A DNA stretch of 30,359 nt, from the NCBI GenBank assembly GCA_036396795.1, contig DASWKF010000004.1, forward strand, positions 1 through 30,359, given 5' to 3'. The notes beneath the pieces are model-generated. The model had not been told where the DNA came from and made no database searches. It saw only the letters and a program-made list of their open reading frames with translations. Every line of letters begins with the position of its first letter. Position 1 is the first letter of the stretch. Position numbers and translations under genes: made by a program. This document shows, piece after piece, positions 20,039 to 27,278 of the stretch. This DNA is from JAHEEM01 sp036396795 (GTDB lineage Bacteria; Pseudomonadota; Gammaproteobacteria; Steroidobacterales; Rariloculaceae).

Positions 20039-20129
20039 AAAAAAAAACCCGCTGAGGATCTTCCGCAGCGGGTTCTTCTGATGACCGTGGCCTGGTGCGA
20101 CTTATCGAATAGGCACGAGCAACCCGCTG
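20039..20129 (-). terminator. Transcription attenuator in front of lysAC
   Basis: On the minus strand AACCCGCTG (20074-20066) pairs with CAGCGGGTT (20054-20046), with an inner GGA/TCC stem and a T-run down to 20039, giving a strong terminator ending 14 bases before lysAC. The same nine bases CAGCGGGTT also occur upstream at 20129-20121, inside a leader reading frame, and can pair equally well with AACCCGCTG. The terminator and this antiterminator exclude each other. A weak protector stem may pair GGCGA (20165-20161) with TCGCC (20133-20129). Confidence 0.78.
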
Positions 20130-20188
20130 GCGATCCGCTTGCGCATGATCGTCATCGTGGTCGCCATCTTCCGGTCGGTAGTATTCAT
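20102..20188 (-). CDS. Thr/Met/Ile-rich leader peptide of lysAC
   Basis: A 28-codon open frame lies between ilvD and the lysAC terminator. It contains five Thr, four Met, three Ile and two Lys. The core at codons 10-15 is Thr-Thr-Met-Thr-Ile-Met. A ribosome stalled on codons 12-15 (20155-20144) would end just before the antiterminator arm at 20129-20121, so shortage of threonine, methionine or isoleucine should let transcription pass into lysAC. These amino acids come from the pathway that aspartokinase opens. The ribosome site before the ATG at 20188 is poor; the in-frame ATG at 20167 is an alternative start that keeps the control codons. A weak promoter candidate is TTGACG (20225-20220) with TTAAGT 17 bases on. 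Confidence 0.65.
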   Translation of the reverse strand: MNTTDRKMATTMTIMRKRIASGLLVPIR

Positions 20189-20221
20189 GGGGCGCAACTT
20201 AAATGTTCAAGGCCCATCGCG

Positions 20222-21922
20222 TCAAGAGACCGGCTCCAACGGCCTGTCCGTCACGGCGCCTAAGGAGGCCGAGCTCACCAGCCGGGCATACTTCGCCAAC
20301 AATCCTCGCTCGGCTTTCGGCGGCGGCCGTTTCCAGGCGGCGAGCCGCGCACGCATCTCCGGCTCCGGGATCTCGACATCGATGCTCTTCTCCTGGGCGT
20401 CGATCGTGATCCGGTCGCCATTCTCGACAATCGCAAGCGGACCGCCTACGGCCGCCTCCGGCGTGACATGCCCGACGACGAAACCGTGGCTTCCGCCCGA
20501 AAATCTGCCGTCCGTGATCAATGCCACTTTGTCTCCGAGCCCGCGGCCGATGATGGCGCCGGTCGGGCTCAGCATCTCGCGCATCCCCGGCCCGCCCTTG
20601 GGCCCCTCGTAGCGTATGACGACCACGTCGCCGGCAACAACGACACCACCCAGGATGGCCTGGAGCGCATCCTCCTCGGATTGAAAGACGCGCGCCGAGC
20701 CCGAGAATCGCGTTCCCTCCTTGCCCGAGATCTTGGCGACCGCACCCTCCGGCGCCAGATTGCCATAGAGGATCGCGAGGTGGCTGTCGCGTTTGATAGG
20801 CGCATCCATCGGACGAACGATATCCTGCCCTTCCGGATACGGTTTCACGCCCGCAAGGTTCTCCGCCAGAGTCTTTCCCGTGACCGTCAAGCAATCTCCG
20901 TGCAGCAAGCCCGCATCGAGCAGCGACTTCATCAACGGCTGAATGCCGCCGATTCTGATCAGCTCGGACATCAGGTAGCGCCCGCTCGGCCTCAAGTCTG
21001 CGAGCACCGGCACGCGCGCGCCGATACGCGTGAAGTCGTCCAAGCCGAGCTCGATGCGCGCATCGTTGGCAATAGCCAGCAAATGCAACACGGCGTTGGT
21101 CGATCCCCCGAGCGCGATGACCGTGACGATGGCATTGTCGAAAGCTTCCTTGCTGAGGATATCCGAGGGCCGGATGCCGCGCCGCACCAGGCTCATGACC
21201 GCTTCCCCGGCGCGCGCGCAGTCGCTTCGCTTGGCCTCGGACACGGCTTCCTGAGCGGAACTGTTGGCGAGGCTCAAGCCCAGCGCTTCGATGGCCGACG
21301 CCATGGTGTTGGCCGTGTACATGCCTGCGCAGGATCCGGGTCCGGGTATCGCCGTCGACTCGACTTCCTTGAGCTCGGCTTCGCTGACGGTACCTGCGGC
21401 GACTCCGCCGACGGCTTCGAACACCGAGACGATGTCCCGGTGCTTGGGGCCGGGCTGGATCGTGCCCCCGTATACAAATATCGACGGGCGATCGAGACGC
21501 GCCATCGCCATGACACAGCCCGGCATGTTCTTGTCACACCCGCCTATCGTGACCAGGCCGTCGAAACCTTCCGCCGCGGCAACGGTCTCGATCGAGTCGG
21601 CGATCACCTCTCTGGAGATCAGGGAATAGCGCATTCCCGCGGTTCCCATGGAGATACCGTCCGAAACCGTGATCGTATTGAAGACGACGCCTTTGCCTCC
21701 CGCCGCATCGCAACCGCCGGCGGACACGGAGGCGAGATCGTTGATATGCATGTTGCACGGCGTCACCATGCTCCAGGTCGAAGCGATGCCGATCTGCGGT
21801 TTCGAGAAATCGGCGTCGCTGAATCCGACAGCGCGAAGCATCGCTCGGCCGGGGGCACGCGAAAAACCATCGACCACCTCGCGCGAATAGCGGCGCGGGT
21901 CCACTTTACGTTTGTCTGCCAA
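20222..21922 (-). CDS. ilvD: Dihydroxy-acid dehydratase
   Basis: IlvD is an iron-sulfur dehydratase that forms the 2-oxo acids of valine and isoleucine, the step after IlvC. It has 566 residues. Cluster and metal motifs are intact: TPCNMHINDLA, GGCDKNMPG and GPGSCAGMYTANTM. The family N terminus (MADKRKVDPRRYSREVVDG) fixes the start at a TTG (21922). It is transcribed away from the ilvC operon, upstream of and on the same strand as the lysAC leader. Confidence 0.96.
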   Translation of the reverse strand: MADKRKVDPRRYSREVVDGFSRAPGRAMLRAVGFSDADFSKPQIGIASTWSMVTPCNMHINDLASVSAGGCDAAGGKGVVFNTITVSDGISMGTAGMRYSLISREVIADSIETVAAAEGFDGLVTIGGCDKNMPGCVMAMARLDRPSIFVYGGTIQPGPKHRDIVSVFEAVGGVAAGTVSEAELKEVESTAIPGPGSCAGMYTANTMASAIEALGLSLANSSAQEAVSEAKRSDCARAGEAVMSLVRRGIRPSDILSKEAFDNAIVTVIALGGSTNAVLHLLAIANDARIELGLDDFTRIGARVPVLADLRPSGRYLMSELIRIGGIQPLMKSLLDAGLLHGDCLTVTGKTLAENLAGVKPYPEGQDIVRPMDAPIKRDSHLAILYGNLAPEGAVAKISGKEGTRFSGSARVFQSEEDALQAILGGVVVAGDVVVIRYEGPKGGPGMREMLSPTGAIIGRGLGDKVALITDGRFSGGSHGFVVGHVTPEAAVGGPLAIVENGDRITIDAQEKSIDVEIPEPEMRARLAAWKRPPPKAERGLLAKYARLVSSASLGAVTDRPLEPVS

Positions 21923-21956
21923 GAGTCGTTGGTCCCAAGTTCAGAACGGGGCCGGA

Positions 21957-21985
21957 ATTATGGTGCCCTTATTCCAGCGCGGCAA
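21957..21985 (-). promoter_or_regulatory. Promoter of ilvD
   Basis: On the minus strand TTGCCG (21985-21980, 4 of 6) is followed after 17 bases by CATAAT (21962-21957, 5 of 6). Transcription would begin near 21950, about 28 bases before the TTG start. It lies in the 167-176-base divergent gap shared with the cyclase-like gene. Confidence 0.55.
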
Positions 21986-22098
21986 CCTCCACCAGCCCCT
22001 GATTCGGACGCGCGCAGGCGCCTTTCCCGCTTACAGCTAGCAATTTCGACAAATCCGGCCGATAGTATCGCCGGGAGGAGAATCAGTGACTGAAGGCC

Positions 22099-23373
22099 GT
22101 GGAAGCATCAAATAGCGGAATCTTCAGCGTCAGTAATGCAGGCAGCTATATCGAGGCGTTGTCCTCGACGGCTGACGAGATGAGCTTACTGCAGCGGAGC
22201 AATCTCATCTACCTCGACAAATGCCTGCACAAGCACTGGGGGCTGGGGCAAAACGTGATTCTGAGCTGGTGCCCGACGGATGACGGCGTCGCGGTGTTGC
22301 TCGTCCCACACTATGCCGTCGCCGCCTACTCGGAGCAGGCCGGTCCGGCCCTGGCCGCGGATCACAACGCCGTGAGGCCGTCGGAGGATTTCTTCAAGTC
22401 GCTGATCGCGGGCCGCCGCCGCTTGACGCCGCGGCAGATTGACAATGTCGCCCGTCTGCTGGGCATCGAGATTACGCGGATCACGCTGCGACAGGGTATC
22501 GACGACAGCCCAACGACGGACCGGATCATCGAAAAACTCATCAAGCGCTACAGCATCAGCTATGTGCCCAGCCGCGCCGTAGCTCTGTTCGATATCGTCG
22601 GCTTCAGCCTGCTGACTCCCTTCGAGCAGATGACGCAGCTCAACAGCCTGTCGTATTCACTCAACTCCGCTCAGAGCAGGATGCTTGCGAAGGATATCGG
22701 CATCGACTTTGGTCGCTCGACGACCGGGGACGGATTCTATCTCTGGAACAGAGAGATTGGGCTCAATGGGGACATCAAGCTCTATCATCTGATGCACCTC
22801 GTGCTGGCCGATAACGCCATCGCCCGAACCAAAGCGAAATACAACACGGTCCCCGAGCTGCGAGCCGGCTTTCACGTCGGCAGCAGCTATGAGTTCCATC
22901 AGGCGGAGGGGCTGAACCCGACCCTGTACAACTACATTGTCGGCGACGTGACCGTGGAGCTCGCGAGGATGATCGACAGGGCGCTACCGAGCCAGATCAT
23001 AGTCGGCGAGTTCCCGGCCTACTCGGACTCTCTCTCGGTTACCGACACTGGAGTCATGACGCCGGACTCGATGGCTTTCGTCGAGCAAGCGACGAAAAGT
23101 CTCGACCAGCTCAACGGCCTGGAGCTCGCAGGCGAAAAAATCGAGTCGATCAAATGCTATCTGACAGGCACGCGTCTGAAGACCGGCGGCTTCAGCATTC
23201 GTCGAATCACGATCAACGACAAGCACGGTATCTCGCGCAATGTCTTCAACGCCAAGGTCAACATCTACCGAACCCATGCAGAGCCGATCCTGTTGGGAAT
23301 TGAAGACCGCCAGTTGAGCCCCCACAATCTCTTGATCGAGAAGATGGAGCATTTCGTCAAGCGGGAACTCTAA
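22099..23373 (+). CDS. Class III nucleotide-cyclase-like protein, degenerate active site
   Basis: A 424-residue soluble protein. Residues about 155-330 look like a class III adenylate/guanylate cyclase domain: LFDIVGFS with Asp165, TTGDGF with Asp211 (the two metal aspartates, 46 apart), LRAGFHVGSSY, and YIVGDVTVELARM with Arg290. The purine-selecting Lys is replaced by Ser (Ser208) and the transition-state Asn four after Gly282 is Val, so substrate and activity are open. The N-terminal 150 residues are unrecognised and may be a sensor. The start is uncertain. GTG 22099 lacks a ribosome site at the right distance. A strong GGGAGGAG (22073-22080) fits CTG at 22090 (in frame) or GTG at 22086 (out of frame, nine codons). 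ATG 22180 is another option. The gene converges on the FHA-ATPase gene, stops 12 bases apart. Confidence 0.7.
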   Translation: MEASNSGIFSVSNAGSYIEALSSTADEMSLLQRSNLIYLDKCLHKHWGLGQNVILSWCPTDDGVAVLLVPHYAVAAYSEQAGPALAADHNAVRPSEDFFKSLIAGRRRLTPRQIDNVARLLGIEITRITLRQGIDDSPTTDRIIEKLIKRYSISYVPSRAVALFDIVGFSLLTPFEQMTQLNSLSYSLNSAQSRMLAKDIGIDFGRSTTGDGFYLWNREIGLNGDIKLYHLMHLVLADNAIARTKAKYNTVPELRAGFHVGSSYEFHQAEGLNPTLYNYIVGDVTVELARMIDRALPSQIIVGEFPAYSDSLSVTDTGVMTPDSMAFVEQATKSLDQLNGLELAGEKIESIKCYLTGTRLKTGGFSIRRITINDKHGISRNVFNAKVNIYRTHAEPILLGIEDRQLSPHNLLIEKMEHFVKREL

Positions 23374-23385
23374 GCGCGGCGGGTC

Positions 23386-24687
23386 CTACGCCGATTCCGC
23401 TTTCCCCATCACCGGCCGCTCGATCAGCGTGTCGTCCGCCACGATCCGCGCTCTGGTCGTCGACGAGATGTCGGCTTGCTTCGAGGGTCTGCGGGAGAGC
23501 GGGCCCACGAAGCTGATCTGATGGTGCCCTACGGCGATGATGTCCCCGTCTTGCAGCTCATGTTGCGTGACACGGCGCCCGTTCACGTAGCAGCCGTTGG
23601 TGCTATTGAGGTCGAACAAAACCCAACCTTTTTCGGTCTCGATGAATAGGTTCTGAAACCGGCTGACGTACCGGCTGTCGAGGCTGATGTCACAGCCGTC
23701 GTCCCGCCCGAGCACCATGCGCGGCCGGTTCAGCGGGACGCTCGCGACGACGTTTCCACGGCTCGTAACCAGCAGATGCGCGGCATGAAGCGTCAGCTCT
23801 CCGGGATCGGATTGCTGCACTGACGAGGCCGACAGCGCCTCGTCGAAGTACTGCCACGCCATCGGGTCGTATCGAAGGTTCAGCGCCTTCGCAGCTTCGG
23901 CGATGATGCTCCTGTCCAGCCCCGCGTACGCGTCGGTTTGCTTGGATCTCTCCGCCAGCAGGTTGAAGGATTCGAAGCACAACGCGTTGATATCTCCGAC
24001 GATGCCGTTGGTATAGGACTGCAATTCGAAGATCACGTCGTTGGAAATCAAAGCCGCGGCATCCTGGCAGCCGACGCTATGCAAGCAAGCCTTCACATAC
24101 TCGTTGGTCTCGTCGTGATTGAATCCGCCCAAGCGGTGATGGATATATGGCGTGAGCACGTTCCCGCCCTCTTGGGGCATGAGCTCTGCGACCAGCTCTT
24201 CGCTGCGGGTTACGAGTATCGATCGAACGACGGAGCGCTTCTTGAAGCGCAGCCCCATCAGCCATCGAAGCTCGTTGAGCACCGGCTCCGCGAGTCTCTC
24301 CAAGGAATCGACGACGAAGATCGCGCTCGTCCCCTTGCTGGCCTGGTGCCGAAGAAACACTTCCAATATGTTTCGCAGCTCGACCGTGGTCACGTCGATG
24401 GGCGGCAAGCCGACGTCACGCCGAATTTTTTCGAGGAATTTCTCCGGCGTGGAGACCGCCGGCCCGATCAGGACGACGGTCGTGTCTTTGATCTCTCGAA
24501 GCCTCCGCTCGACCAGCGCCGATTTCCCAACGCCGGCGGGCCCGCTCAGGAACAGGCAGTGAATGACCTGATCGAGGATCCTCTCCAGACGAACCAGAGC
24601 GAGCCGGCTCGAGCAGGACTGGAACTTCGGCCGCACTTGATTTGCCGCAAAAGGATTGGACTCCAGCCTGAAGTGCTCGAGAAACAT
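23386..24687 (-). CDS. ExeA-like AAA ATPase with C-terminal FHA domain
   Basis: A protein of 433 residues. The N terminus (FRLESNPFAA) and the ATPase resemble ExeA/GspA-type AAA proteins: Walker A GPAGVGKS at 49-56, Walker B AIFVVD ending at Asp127, and a likely sensor region near ILVTRSEEL. From about residue 300 an FHA domain follows (VLGRDDGCDISLD, then VSRFQN, DLNSTNGCYVNG, and LQDGDIIAVG). FHA domains bind phosphothreonine. Here the usual SxxH His is Gln (SRFQ). The family suggests a phosphorylation-responsive ATPase, but the partner is unknown. No Ser/Thr kinase or secretion gene is nearby. It converges with the cyclase-like gene, the only neighbour with a signalling domain. Confidence 0.8.
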   Translation of the reverse strand: MFLEHFRLESNPFAANQVRPKFQSCSSRLALVRLERILDQVIHCLFLSGPAGVGKSALVERRLREIKDTTVVLIGPAVSTPEKFLEKIRRDVGLPPIDVTTVELRNILEVFLRHQASKGTSAIFVVDSLERLAEPVLNELRWLMGLRFKKRSVVRSILVTRSEELVAELMPQEGGNVLTPYIHHRLGGFNHDETNEYVKACLHSVGCQDAAALISNDVIFELQSYTNGIVGDINALCFESFNLLAERSKQTDAYAGLDRSIIAEAAKALNLRYDPMAWQYFDEALSASSVQQSDPGELTLHAAHLLVTSRGNVVASVPLNRPRMVLGRDDGCDISLDSRYVSRFQNLFIETEKGWVLFDLNSTNGCYVNGRRVTQHELQDGDIIAVGHHQISFVGPLSRRPSKQADISSTTRARIVADDTLIERPVMGKAESA

Positions 24688-25148
24688 GCTCGAAGAAACC
24701 CGCCTCGGTGATCGCGTCTAGTTCATTTGCCAGCCGTATCGCTCACGCAACGCAACTGTCGTCCGTAGTGTGCCCGCCTGGCTGCGCTAAGGCAATCGCT
24801 CCGCCGGAGCTCGAAAAAAATTCAATCGGCGGCCGGAACGCAGTCTAGAATTTTGATCATAAAGATTAAATAAGCCAATGAACTCACTAGGTATCTTTAA
24901 AGAGTATCTATATTCTTGCAGGGTGCTGCCGTTTGAGCGAGGCATAGGACTTGCGCGCAGCTCTCGGGCTGCGGCCGACACGTCCGTGCTCCGAGGTGGC
25001 CGTGAGCGCGGCGTGACGCTGCCACAACGTCTCAGGGTGGGACCAGCAGGACACGCAAGTTTCCCGGGTGTACGATAATTTGGGTTCAGCATGGGCAAGG
25101 GGGAATAGTCGCAACGATATTCATTATTAATCACCGGGGGGACGACTA
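24688..25148. other. Divergent intergenic region with AT-rich island
   Basis: About 460 bases without a convincing gene. An AT-rich island at 24835-24920 contrasts with the GC-rich surroundings and has -10-like words (TATATT at 24909-24914 on the plus strand, TATGAT at 24861-24856 on the minus strand), neither with a good -35 box. Near the amidohydrolase there is GATAAT at 25074-25079, again without a -35. Promoters for both flanking genes must lie here. Confidence 0.4.
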
Positions 25149-26978
25149 ATGAATTATCCGACCTTAAAAGCTTCCGTGGCCGCGATCGGGCTGATATCCG
25201 GCCTCAATTCAAGTCTAGTGCTCGCGGACGACATTCGGATCGTAAACGCGCACATCGTCACGATGGATGACGACAATCCGGTCGCCAGCAGCATGGTGAT
25301 CAGCGACAACCGCATCGTCTCCGTCGGAAACCGTGGCACACGCAACGGCTATGGGCAGAGCAGGACGACCGTTATCAACGCGAGAGGGGCCGTCGTCATT
25401 CCCGGCATCATCGACGAGCATCTGCATTGGAATAGAAGCGCGATTACCTGGGGGTATGCGATTCACGACGCCGAGGGCGCCTACTCGAAGGAAGACTTGC
25501 TAGCGGCGATCGCGGCACGGGCAGCGGACCCTGAAGTGCCGCCGGGCGCTTGGCTCTCGCTGATCGGACGGCACAATAGCCTCCAATTCGGCGGCGGCTA
25601 TCCGACGATAGAAGAGCTCGACGCGGTTTCCGGGGATCACCCGGTCGTGTTGCTGCAGCGGTGGCTGCCGACGCCTTCCGGGCCGAATTTCGGCCAGTTC
25701 AACTCCGCCCTCTCGGCCGGCCCCGGCCAAGTCAACAGCCTCGCCAGAGACTTCTTCAACGGCTTGGTCAGTCCCGTCCCGGCTTTGCCCGTGATACCTG
25801 CCGACGGCTCGCTCACGGAGGGTCCGACCGGGTCGAACGAAGCGGTGTACGCCTGGACACGGGCCAACAATACGATGGAGGAACAGATCCGAAGCACGCT
25901 CGATCTCCAACGCTGGTCTCATAGTCTGGGCCTGGTAGGCATCGGCGATTCGGGTGGCGGCGGGTTCCGGCAGTCTCAAGATTTCAGAGCCTTGGCCGAA
26001 GCAGACATCCGCGGCGACCTCAAAATGCGCATCCGGTTCCTGGTCAGGCCGCTCGACGCGCCCGGCACCTCTGGCCAGACCCCCATAGAACGCCTCGCCA
26101 ACGTCATGAGCGCCGCACCGTTGGCGGAAACCCAAAGCTGCGTCGGCCCGACGGAAATCGCGGGACCGGCGGAGGGCTTTCAGATCAGCCGGCTCGGCGG
26201 CCCGTTTTATCGAGTCATGGGACTGGGCGAGTTCTTCACGTCTCCGACCACGGAAGCGATCCGGGACGCGACGGTCTATATTCTTCGCCGGCACGATTGG
26301 TCGACGCATCAGCACGCGGAAGCGGAGCAGATACCGGCAGTCATTCAGGGCATCGAGGACGCTCTCCTGATCGACGACCCCTGCGCGGTCGGGGCCTCTT
26401 ATGCGGACCGGCATAACGGTTTGGATCATCTGAACGATGCATCCGACGAGCATTTCGAGCGCATGGCCGCCGTCGGCGTCGGCGCTGGCATTCAAGCGGT
26501 CCGCTTCCTGTTTCCGGAGTGGGAGTTTTCCGGTCCTCCGTATCGAGCCGCATTCGATGCGCAGTACGAGCACGGCCTTCACGTCGGTTGCGGCGCCGAC
26601 GGCATGTTCGCCGGCCACGGCAACCCATGGACGACGCTGCAGTTCATGGTAACCGGCGAGGCCTTCGACGGTACTCAACTACTAGAGAACGACCCGTTTG
26701 CCGCGGCGTTCCCGGGAAGCCGGGCGTCGGATCAGACCGCGGAGCTGATGGAAGGGTTGCAGTGCCACACGAAGGGCTCCGCCTGGTTCACTAGGGAAGA
26801 GCATGAACGCGGCCAGCTCAAGGAAGGGTTCTTGGCGGACGTCGTCATTCTCGACCGGAATCCGTTCCTGGCCGATGAGCACAGCATCCGGGACACAAAG
26901 GCTGCGCTGACGATCGTCGACGGTGACATTGTGTATAGCGACGGCTCGCTGATGAGTCGCGGGCACCGCCGCCGTTAG
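25149..26978 (+). CDS. Exported amidohydrolase (amidohydrolase family 3)
   Basis: A protein of 609 residues. A signal peptide (ASVAAIGLISGLNSSLVLA) is followed by the small beta domain common to composite amidohydrolases (IRIVNAHIVTMDDDNPVASS). The barrel then starts with PGIIDEHLHW, the HxH metal motif. THQHAEAEQIPAVIQG, DHLNDASDEHFERMAAVGV and VGCGADGMFAGHG are later metal- or substrate-site regions, and the C terminus closes with the usual FLADVVILDRNPF. The family hydrolyses amide or related bonds; the substrate cannot be predicted. Location is periplasmic. The ATG follows GGGGGGAC by about 7 bases. No neighbour suggests a pathway. Confidence 0.82.
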   Translation: MNYPTLKASVAAIGLISGLNSSLVLADDIRIVNAHIVTMDDDNPVASSMVISDNRIVSVGNRGTRNGYGQSRTTVINARGAVVIPGIIDEHLHWNRSAITWGYAIHDAEGAYSKEDLLAAIAARAADPEVPPGAWLSLIGRHNSLQFGGGYPTIEELDAVSGDHPVVLLQRWLPTPSGPNFGQFNSALSAGPGQVNSLARDFFNGLVSPVPALPVIPADGSLTEGPTGSNEAVYAWTRANNTMEEQIRSTLDLQRWSHSLGLVGIGDSGGGGFRQSQDFRALAEADIRGDLKMRIRFLVRPLDAPGTSGQTPIERLANVMSAAPLAETQSCVGPTEIAGPAEGFQISRLGGPFYRVMGLGEFFTSPTTEAIRDATVYILRRHDWSTHQHAEAEQIPAVIQGIEDALLIDDPCAVGASYADRHNGLDHLNDASDEHFERMAAVGVGAGIQAVRFLFPEWEFSGPPYRAAFDAQYEHGLHVGCGADGMFAGHGNPWTTLQFMVTGEAFDGTQLLENDPFAAAFPGSRASDQTAELMEGLQCHTKGSAWFTREEHERGQLKEGFLADVVILDRNPFLADEHSIRDTKAALTIVDGDIVYSDGSLMSRGHRRR

Positions 26979-27035
26979 CACGACGATTCGGCCGGCTCGA
27001 GGAGCGTTCCGCGAACGTGCTCCGCCGCGGACCCA

Positions 27036-27062
27036 TCACCCCTGGCGTCCGGCCAGGGGTGA
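27036..27062 (-). terminator. Perfect 11-bp hairpin just past the tRNA-Pro 3' end
   Basis: TCACCCCTGGC (27036-27046) pairs exactly with GCCAGGGGTGA (27052-27062) around a 5-base loop. On the minus strand it starts two bases after the tRNA CCA end, the usual place for a tRNA terminator, though no T-run follows. It could also end the amidohydrolase transcript. It marks the left side as the original chromosomal flank of the tRNA gene. Confidence 0.55.
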
Positions 27063-27064
27063 AA

Positions 27065-27114
27065 TGGTCGGGGCGACTGGATTCGAACCAGCGACCTCTT
27101 GCGCCCCATGCAAA
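27065..27114 (-). tRNA. 3' fragment of tRNA-Pro(GGG), probable attachment site
   Basis: Reading the minus strand from 27114 to 27065: anticodon stem TTTGC/GCAAG, loop ATGGGGC with anticodon GGG, variable loop AGGTC, T-stem and loop GCTGG-TTCGAAT-CCAGT, acceptor strand CGCCCCG, A, CCA. The acceptor and anticodon fit tRNA-Pro(GGG). The D-arm and 5' acceptor strand are absent from the DNA to the right, so this is a broken copy, not a working gene. An integrase gene begins 165 bases away on that side. This is what one end of an element inserted in a tRNA gene looks like; the 5' half should be at the other end of the element. Confidence 0.8.
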
Positions 27115-27278
27115 CTTAGGCATCTTCCAAGAGGTTGAATTCCCACCACATTCTTAGGTTAAGCACCTGAATAATAAGTGTTTATATCGTTCATGGAATT
27201 TCAGGCGATTTCAACGTATTCTAGCCAAAAGTAGTGCTGAAGTAGTACCATGTCCTTTGCGCTGCGACCTCTTTGCCC

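Noticed and set aside
22099..24687. A Pycsar-type antiphage operon
   Set aside because: Pycsar places a pyrimidine cyclase next to an effector with a cyclic-nucleotide-binding domain; the neighbour here is a convergent ATPase-FHA protein with no such domain.
24798..24820. A terminator at GCTCC-GCC-GGAGC
   Set aside because: The stem has only 5 pairs; it is followed by A, not T, on the plus strand, and on the minus strand the T-run comes before the stem.
24878..25078. A 66-codon frame in the AT-rich intergenic region
   Set aside because: No ribosome site and its second half is Arg/Gly-rich translation without any recognisable motif.
27065..27278. tRNA-Pro interrupted by a group I intron at the anticodon
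   Set aside because: The expected 5' half of the tRNA is not found in the DNA to the right before the integrase, so it is a broken tRNA copy, not a split gene.
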